64,000 bases of DNA from the NCBI GenBank assembly GCA_963702755.1, contig CAVPDZ010000006.1, positions 124,001-188,000 of the forward strand, given 5' to 3'. Each line of letters starts with the position of its first letter. Within the stretch, counting starts at the first letter, position 1. Both the position numbers and the translations under genes were made by a program. Below are positions 58,957 through 64,000 of this stretch, piece after piece. The notes below the pieces were generated by a model, which searched no databases, was not told the origin of the DNA, and was given only the letters and a program-made list of their open reading frames with translations. This DNA comes from JAJPKK01 sp963702755. GTDB lineage: Bacteria; Pseudomonadota; Alphaproteobacteria; Rhizobiales; Xanthobacteraceae.

Positions 58957-59261
58957 CATTTCCTCCGTCATGCCGGGTGATCGCGCCCGGCAAATTTCTG
59001 ATTTGTTTTTCAATAAATATCGCCGGCCGCCGGCACTTTGCCGCCCATGTCGAGGCGAGGAGTTCGGCAGATCCTCGCGGCAGCTATAAACAAAAATTTA
59101 TACGATTGCGGCGTGGGGCGGAAGGGGAGGGCGTGCGCGAAATGGTGACGCGGGTGACGCGTCACCATAGATCGGATGGCGCTAACCTACGCCGTCCCGG
59201 ATATCGCTTCGCTCATCCGGGCTACGGGACCCAGGGAAACCACGTCCGAGCGGCGGCTCGG
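58957..59261. other. Intergenic region with palindromes (305 bases)
   Basis: No gene supported. ATGGTGACGCG at 59142 is followed by GGTGACGCGTCACC (59153-59166), a perfect 14-base palindrome, giving three GGTGACGCG half-sites about 190 bases upstream of the LIV-type transporter operon: a possible operator. A REP-like unit CCCGGATATCGCTTCGCTCATCCGGG is at 59196-59221. Confidence 0.5.
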
Positions 59262-62200
59262 CTACTCGGCGGCCTCCGCCTCGATGGCTTCCTCTTGGGG
59301 AGCTTCGTGCTTCTTACCGCCGCCGAGCCAGGTCTGCAGACGATCGAGGTAGAGATAGACGACGGGCGTCGTGTAGAGCGTGAGCGCCTGGCTGAGTATG
59401 AGGCCGCCGACCATGGCGTAGCCGAGCGGCTGGCGCATCTCCGAGCCGGTGCCGGTGCCGAGCATCAGCGGCAGGCCGGCGAGCATTGCCGCTGCGGTCG
59501 TCATCATGATTGGGCGGAAGCGCAACAAGCAGGCTTGTCGGATCGCGTCGATCGGAGCGAGGCGTTCGTCACGCTCCGCTGCGATCGCGAAGTCCACCAG
59601 CATGATGCCGTTTTTCTTGACGATGCCGATCAGCAGGATGATGCCGATGATGCCGATGACCGAGAGATCGAGCCCGCCGAGATAAAGCGCAAGCAATGCT
59701 CCGACGCCCGCCGATGGCAGGGTCGACAGAATGGTGAGCGGGTGGATGAAGCTCTCGTAGAGCATGCCCAGGATGATGTAGACGACGACGAGCGCCGCCG
59801 CGATCAGGGCCGGCTCGCTCGCGAGCGAGGTTTGGAAGGCCTGGGCATTGCCTTGGAACGTGGCGATGATCGTCGAGGGCCGGTTGAGTTCGCGTGCGGC
59901 GTTCTCGATAGCATCGACCGCCTCGCCGAGGGCGACGCCCGCCGGCAAGTTGAACGACAGCGTCACCGCCGGGAATTGGCTCTGGTGATTGACCACTAGG
60001 GGGCCGATCTTGGCGGTATCGGCCGTGACCAGCGTCGATAGCGGCACCGCAGCGCCGGTCAGCGGCGATTTCACATAGATGCGATCGAGCGTCGACGGCA
60101 GGCCCTGCAGCTCCGGCTTGACCTCCAGAACCACCCAGTAGGTGTTGATCTGGGTGTAGTACTGCGTCACCTGGCGCTGGCCGAAGGCGTCATTGAGGGT
60201 GTCGTCGATCAGCTGCGGCGTGATGCCGAACCGCGACGCCTGATCGCGATTGATCTTCAACGTCAGCTGCGGCGCGCTGTTGAGAAGGTCGGTCGAGACG
60301 TCCGCGAGCTGGGGCAGGGTCTTCATCTTGGCGAGCATTTTGGTCGACCATTCGGCCAGCTCGGCGATGTTGACGTCTTGCAGCGTGTACTGGAATTGAC
60401 CGCGCGACAGACGGCCGCCCACCGTGATGTCCTGCGGGATCTGCAGGAATACGGTTGCGCCCTTCACGGCGGCGAATTTCGGGCGCAACCGGTCGATGAT
60501 CTGGGATGCGGACGCGTCACGCTCTTCGCGGGGCTTCAGCGTGGCGAAGATGCGTCCGGTGTTCGGGGTGTTGGCGCCGCCGCCGTTACCCATGTTGGAG
60601 CCGAACGCCTCGATGTCCGGATCCTGCGCGACGATGGCGCCAAGCTGTTCCTGAAGGCGCATCATCTCGGCCGGCGACACGTCCTGCGCGGCTTCGGTGA
60701 GGCCGAACAGCTGACCGGTGTCCTGGATCGGGAAGAAGCCCTTCGGGATTGCCAGGAACATCACCACCGTCAGCGCCATCGTGCAGAAGAACACCATGAG
60801 GGTGAAGAACTGGTGGCGCAGCGCGATGTCGAGGGTCCGCCGGTAGCCGGCGAGCAGACTGTCGAACAACCATTCGAAGGCGAGGTAGACGCGGCCATGC
60901 TCATGAGTCGGACGCCGCATGAAGCGCGCCGCCATCATCGGGGCCAGCGTCAGCGACACGATGGCGGAAACGACGATCGATGCGGTCACCGTCAGGGCGA
61001 ATTCGCGGAACAGGCGGCCAATGATGCCGCCCATCAGCAGCAGCGGAATGAACACGGCGATCAGCGACACGCTGATCGACACCACGGTGAAGCCGATTTC
61101 GCTGGCGCCGGCAACCGCGGCCTCGAACGGCGACTCGCCTTCCTCGACGTGGCGGAAGATGTTCTCCACCACCACGATGGCGTCGTCGACCACGAAACCG
61201 ACCGCGATGGTGAGCGCCATCAGCGACAGGTTGTCGAGGCTGAAACCCAACAGGTACATGGCCGCGCAAGAGCCGAACAAGGCGAGCGGCACCGTCACGG
61301 TCGGAATCAATGTCACCCAGAAATTCCGGATGAACATCAGAATCACCAGCACCACCAGCACGACGGTGAGCGCCAGCGTGAATTCCACGTCGGAGACCGA
61401 CGCGCGGATGGTGATCGTCCGATCGAGAATGGTGTTGACTTGGATGCTCGGCGGGATGGTGGCGGTGAGCAGCGGCAGCCGCGCCTTGATCTGGTCGACG
61501 GTGTCGATGACGTTGGCGCCCGGCTGCTTGTAGACGATCAGCAGGACCGCGCGTTTCTGGTTGTCGTAGGCGCGGATCGTCACGTCGGTCGGCGCTTCGA
61601 CCGCTTGGCCGATGTCCCTGATCCGCACCGGAGCACCGTTGCGGTAGGCGAAGATGACGTCGTTGTATTCCGACGGCTTCATGATCTGGTCGTTCGCCGC
61701 GATCGTGAAGCTCTGAATACCGCCGTTGAGCGTTCCCTTCGCGGCCGTCGTCGTGGTCGTGATCAAAGCCATTCGCACGTCTTCGAGCGTCAGGCCGGTG
61801 GCTGAGAGCTTGGCGGGATCGACCTGAACCCGGATCGCCGGCTTTTGTTCGCCGGCGATGATCACCTGGGCGACGCCGGGCACCTGGGACATCTGCTGCG
61901 ACAAAACGTTGTCGGCGTAGTCGTCGACCGTGGTGATCGGCAGGACGTCGGAACTTGCCGAAAGGATGAGGATGGGCGAGTCGGCCGGATTGACCTTCTT
62001 GTAGTTCGGCGGCGGGAAGAGGTTGGTGGGAAGCTGCTTGCCGGCGGCGGTGATGGCGGCCTGGACGTCCTGCGCCGCGCCGTCGATGTTGCGGTTGAGA
62101 TCGAACTGCAAGACGATCGTCGTGAAGCCGAGCACGCTCACCGACGTCATCTGGGTGACGCCGGCGATCTGCCCGAACTGGCGCTCGAGCGGGGCGGCGA

Positions 62201-62387
62201 CCGACGCCGCCATGGTTTCAGGGCTGCCGCCGGGAAGACCGGCCGATACCTGGATGGTCGGGAAGTCCACTTGCGGCAGCGGCGCCACCGGCAGGAACGG
62301 GAACGAGACCAGGCCGGCGAACGCAAGCGCCGCCATCATCAGCGCCGTCGCGACAGGCCGGCGGATAAACGGTTCGGAGATATTCAC
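59262..62387 (-). CDS. RND multidrug efflux pump inner-membrane protein (MdtB/AcrB type)
   Basis: 1041 residues, full family length. MNISEPFIRRPVATALMMAALAFAGLVSFPFLP is typical of MdtB/C. The membrane helix VGFVVDDAIVVVENIFRHVEEG carries the proton-relay Asp pair, and GAALDLSVIGIIGIILLIGIVKKNGIMLVDFA-type text is present in the second half. Two large periplasmic loops follow helices 1 and 7. Drug/proton antiport in complex with an adaptor and a TolC-type channel. ATG overlaps the adaptor stop by 4 bases. Confidence 0.95.
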   Translation of the reverse strand: MNISEPFIRRPVATALMMAALAFAGLVSFPFLPVAPLPQVDFPTIQVSAGLPGGSPETMAASVAAPLERQFGQIAGVTQMTSVSVLGFTTIVLQFDLNRNIDGAAQDVQAAITAAGKQLPTNLFPPPNYKKVNPADSPILILSASSDVLPITTVDDYADNVLSQQMSQVPGVAQVIIAGEQKPAIRVQVDPAKLSATGLTLEDVRMALITTTTTAAKGTLNGGIQSFTIAANDQIMKPSEYNDVIFAYRNGAPVRIRDIGQAVEAPTDVTIRAYDNQKRAVLLIVYKQPGANVIDTVDQIKARLPLLTATIPPSIQVNTILDRTITIRASVSDVEFTLALTVVLVVLVILMFIRNFWVTLIPTVTVPLALFGSCAAMYLLGFSLDNLSLMALTIAVGFVVDDAIVVVENIFRHVEEGESPFEAAVAGASEIGFTVVSISVSLIAVFIPLLLMGGIIGRLFREFALTVTASIVVSAIVSLTLAPMMAARFMRRPTHEHGRVYLAFEWLFDSLLAGYRRTLDIALRHQFFTLMVFFCTMALTVVMFLAIPKGFFPIQDTGQLFGLTEAAQDVSPAEMMRLQEQLGAIVAQDPDIEAFGSNMGNGGGANTPNTGRIFATLKPREERDASASQIIDRLRPKFAAVKGATVFLQIPQDITVGGRLSRGQFQYTLQDVNIAELAEWSTKMLAKMKTLPQLADVSTDLLNSAPQLTLKINRDQASRFGITPQLIDDTLNDAFGQRQVTQYYTQINTYWVVLEVKPELQGLPSTLDRIYVKSPLTGAAVPLSTLVTADTAKIGPLVVNHQSQFPAVTLSFNLPAGVALGEAVDAIENAARELNRPSTIIATFQGNAQAFQTSLASEPALIAAALVVVYIILGMLYESFIHPLTILSTLPSAGVGALLALYLGGLDLSVIGIIGIILLIGIVKKNGIMLVDFAIAAERDERLAPIDAIRQACLLRFRPIMMTTAAAMLAGLPLMLGTGTGSEMRQPLGYAMVGGLILSQALTLYTTPVVYLYLDRLQTWLGGGKKHEAPQEEAIEAEAAE

Positions 62388-63601
62388 TGCGCGCGCTCCT
62401 CGCTCGCCGTATTTTGAGCAGCGCGCTGCGTCGGCGGCTGGATGGCCACGAGGGAGCCCGGTTGCAGTTTGTAGTAGCCTTCGATGACGACCCGATCCCC
62501 GTCTTTGACGCCCGACGTTACGATGGCTACGTCGTCGGATGGGGGACCCATCTTGATCGGCCGCATCGCGGCTTTTTCGTCACTGCCGATCGCCCAGACG
62601 AACATCCCGTTCGGGCCGCGCTGCACGGCGGCGGTCGGCACGGTGAGCGCGTTCATCTCGGTGTTCAGCAACACGCGTGCGTTGACGAATTCGCCGGGCC
62701 ACAGCCGCTCGTCGGAGTTCGGAAAGAGGGCCTTGAGCTTAAGTGTCGCCGTCGTCTGATCGATGAGCGCGTCGATCAGCATCAGCTTGCCGGTGCCGAG
62801 CTGCTTGACGTTATTCTGGTCGAATGCCGCAACCGTGACAGGGCCGCGCGCCATGGCTTCACGCAAGGGCTCGAGCTGAATTTCCGGCAAGGTGAACAAC
62901 ACCGTGGTCGGCTGGACCTGGGTCAGTACCACCAGCGGCATTGCGTCGTTGGCGTGGATGATGTTGCCGATGTCGATCTGGCGGATGCCGGCGCGGCCGT
63001 CGATCGGCGAGGTGATGATCGTGTAATCAAGCTGCGTCGCGGCGCTTTCGATGGCTGCTTCGTCGGCCTTGATCGACGCCTTGAGCGCGTCGACCTTGGC
63101 TTGCTGCTGGTCGACGACCTGCTGCGTCTCGAAGCTCTTCGCAACCAGGTTCTTGGCGCGCGCCAAGTCCTTTTCGGCCGAGATCAGGTTAGCTTCGTCC
63201 ATACCCTTCTTGCCGACCGCCTGGTCGTAGGCGGCCTGGAAGAGCCGAGGATCGATCTTGGCGAGCAGGTCCCCCTTCTTGACATGCTGTCCCTCGGTGA
63301 AGGCGATCTCGACGAGCTTGCCGTCGACCTGGGAATGGATCGGAACGGTGTTCAGCGCCTGAACGGTGCCAAGGCCGCTGACATAGATCGGCACATCCAG
63401 CCGGCCGGCCGTGGCCACGCTGATCGGGATCTTGCGGACGGGCGCTGCTTTCTTCTCGCCACCGGGGTGATGCAACCAATAGTAGCCGCCGCCGACTGCC
63501 GCGACCGCGACAAGCACGGTCAGGATCGCGACACCGCGCCTCGGCTTCGCCGGTTTGGCGCGATTTGCCATCACGATCGTGTCCTGCCTTCCGTCCGCCA
63601 T
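62384..63601 (-). CDS. RND efflux periplasmic adaptor (MFP/HlyD type)
   Basis: 405 residues. Membrane anchor RGVAILTVLVAVAAVGGGYYWL, then TAGRLDVPIYVSGLGTVQALNTVPIHSQVDGKLVEIAFTEGQHVKKGDLLAKIDPRLFQ (lipoyl half), a coiled-coil hairpin, and TIITSPIDGRAGIRQIDIGNII. ATG 63601 is preferred; a GTG at 63637 adds 12 residues. Couples the RND pump to an outer-membrane channel. No outer-membrane channel gene lies in the window. Confidence 0.93.
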   Translation of the reverse strand: MADGRQDTIVMANRAKPAKPRRGVAILTVLVAVAAVGGGYYWLHHPGGEKKAAPVRKIPISVATAGRLDVPIYVSGLGTVQALNTVPIHSQVDGKLVEIAFTEGQHVKKGDLLAKIDPRLFQAAYDQAVGKKGMDEANLISAEKDLARAKNLVAKSFETQQVVDQQQAKVDALKASIKADEAAIESAATQLDYTIITSPIDGRAGIRQIDIGNIIHANDAMPLVVLTQVQPTTVLFTLPEIQLEPLREAMARGPVTVAAFDQNNVKQLGTGKLMLIDALIDQTTATLKLKALFPNSDERLWPGEFVNARVLLNTEMNALTVPTAAVQRGPNGMFVWAIGSDEKAAMRPIKMGPPSDDVAIVTSGVKDGDRVVIEGYYKLQPGSLVAIQPPTQRAAQNTASEERAQ

Positions 63602-63682
63602 TGGAATTGCCACCCTTGAATTTATAAACCGATCCACTTTAGCAAATACTGCGCCATAATCGGAAAAGCGAATATATTTCCG

Positions 63683-63696
63683 TTGATACAGGTCAA
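63683..63696. promoter_or_regulatory. FNR/FixK-type box upstream of the efflux operon
   Basis: TTGATACAGGTCAA fits TTGAT-N4-ATCAA with one mismatch. It is 82 bases upstream of the adaptor start in an AT-rich region (63640-63720). Could also serve a plus-strand transcript, but no gene starts there. Confidence 0.4.
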
Positions 63697-63805
63697 CATG
63701 AATAAAATTTCATCAAAAAAGGCCTCCTCCTGGATCGCGATGGTGCAGTGCACGCACAGGCTGCCGACCTAGGAAGACTGAATTTTTGGATGATCTAGGC
63801 GGTAA

Positions 63806-64000
63806 TCAGACGCCGGCGTGAACTGTCGCGCGCGCGACCAGGAATACGATGCCAATTGCTGTCATGCCGAAAGCGACAGCGGCGATCGGCAGCAGGATTT
63901 CGATTGCCGCCCTCCATGACCGGCAGCGCCCAGTCCAGGCATCGAGGTCGCCGTGGATCCACTCACCGAAACTCTCGGCCAAGCGGCCGCTCTCGCCTCC
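63806..64000 (-). CDS. C-terminal part of a T2SF-like membrane protein (cut by window edge)
   Basis: The minus-strand frame open from the right edge to TGA at 63806-63808 gives 64 residues. GGESGRLAESFGEWIHGDLDA resembles the GExSGxL segment of type II secretion F-domain proteins, followed by a membrane helix (AIEILLPIAAVAFGMTAIGIVFLVA) and a short tail, as at the end of GspF-type proteins. Assignment is tentative with so little sequence. The gap 63602-63805 has only regulatory-looking AT-rich DNA. Confidence 0.5.
   Translation of the reverse strand, partial: GGESGRLAESFGEWIHGDLDAWTGRCRSWRAAIEILLPIAAVAFGMTAIGIVFLVARATVHAGV

Noticed and set aside
60378..61805. A 475-codon plus-strand frame inside the RND pump gene
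   Set aside because: Low-complexity His/Arg/Asp-rich translation, antisense to intact RND coding sequence.

Overview
The window is about 64 kb of GC-rich DNA that reads as an alphaproteobacterial chromosome, most likely Hyphomicrobiales/Rhizobiales near Bradyrhizobiaceae–Xanthobacteraceae. The grounds are the glnB-glnA pair, the tig / clpP / clpX / lon / tRNA-Val block, many orphan tripartite-tricarboxylate (Bug) receptors, small Cys-rich secreted proteins, and GC-rich hairpin repeats between genes. This placement is inference from gene content; no 16S is present. Three tRNAs are seen: Leu(UAG), Val(UAC) and Asp(GUC). No CRISPR array, insertion sequence or integrase was seen.

Layout. 1-4 kb: edge of a polysaccharide-type locus (CelD-like acetyltransferase, GT2 glycosyltransferase), then ctaA, a YidB-like protein and a peptidoglycan-binding protein. 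4-12 kb: metY, a CoA-binding protein, enoyl-CoA hydratase, thioesterase, rplM-rpsI and glnB-glnA behind a sigma-54 promoter. 12-17.6 kb: nnrD/E repair enzyme, a multicopper-oxidase-fold protein that has lost most copper ligands, a serpin and a DUF1330 protein. 17.6-26.3 kb: secreted proteins and small-molecule enzymes (DUF6152, SMP-30 type, a signal peptidase I lacking its catalytic serine, a secreted formamidase-like protein, Bug receptor, TauD-type dioxygenase, and an HxlR regulator divergent from an SDR). 26.5-33.6 kb: protein quality control (tig, clpP, clpX, lon). 33.7-44.9 kb: a block between tRNA-Val and the HU gene with a transglutaminase/TPR protein, a lectin-like protein, OxyR, two Bug receptors, a hydrolase, a protein kinase–TIR fusion and an LLM monooxygenase. 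45-50 kb: HU, tRNA-Asp, a beta-barrel protein, an amidase and a TAXI receptor. 50-59 kb: a minus-strand uptake/catabolism cluster (LIV-type ABC transporter, NMT1-like receptor, second LLM monooxygenase, TRZ/ATZ amidohydrolase). 59-63.6 kb: an RND efflux pump with its adaptor. The right edge holds the tail of a T2SF-like membrane protein.

The strongest candidate for something undescribed is the kinase–beta-domain–TIR protein at 40739-42616. Other notable items are a catalytically substituted LepB, a multicopper-oxidase fold stripped of ligands, and a serpin with a Cys-rich insertion. A caution applies throughout. At least ten genes are broken by what look like single extra bases (17 sites, all +1, plus one apparent -1). 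Sequence or assembly error is therefore the first explanation for broken frames here, and several genes called pseudogene below may be intact in the organism.
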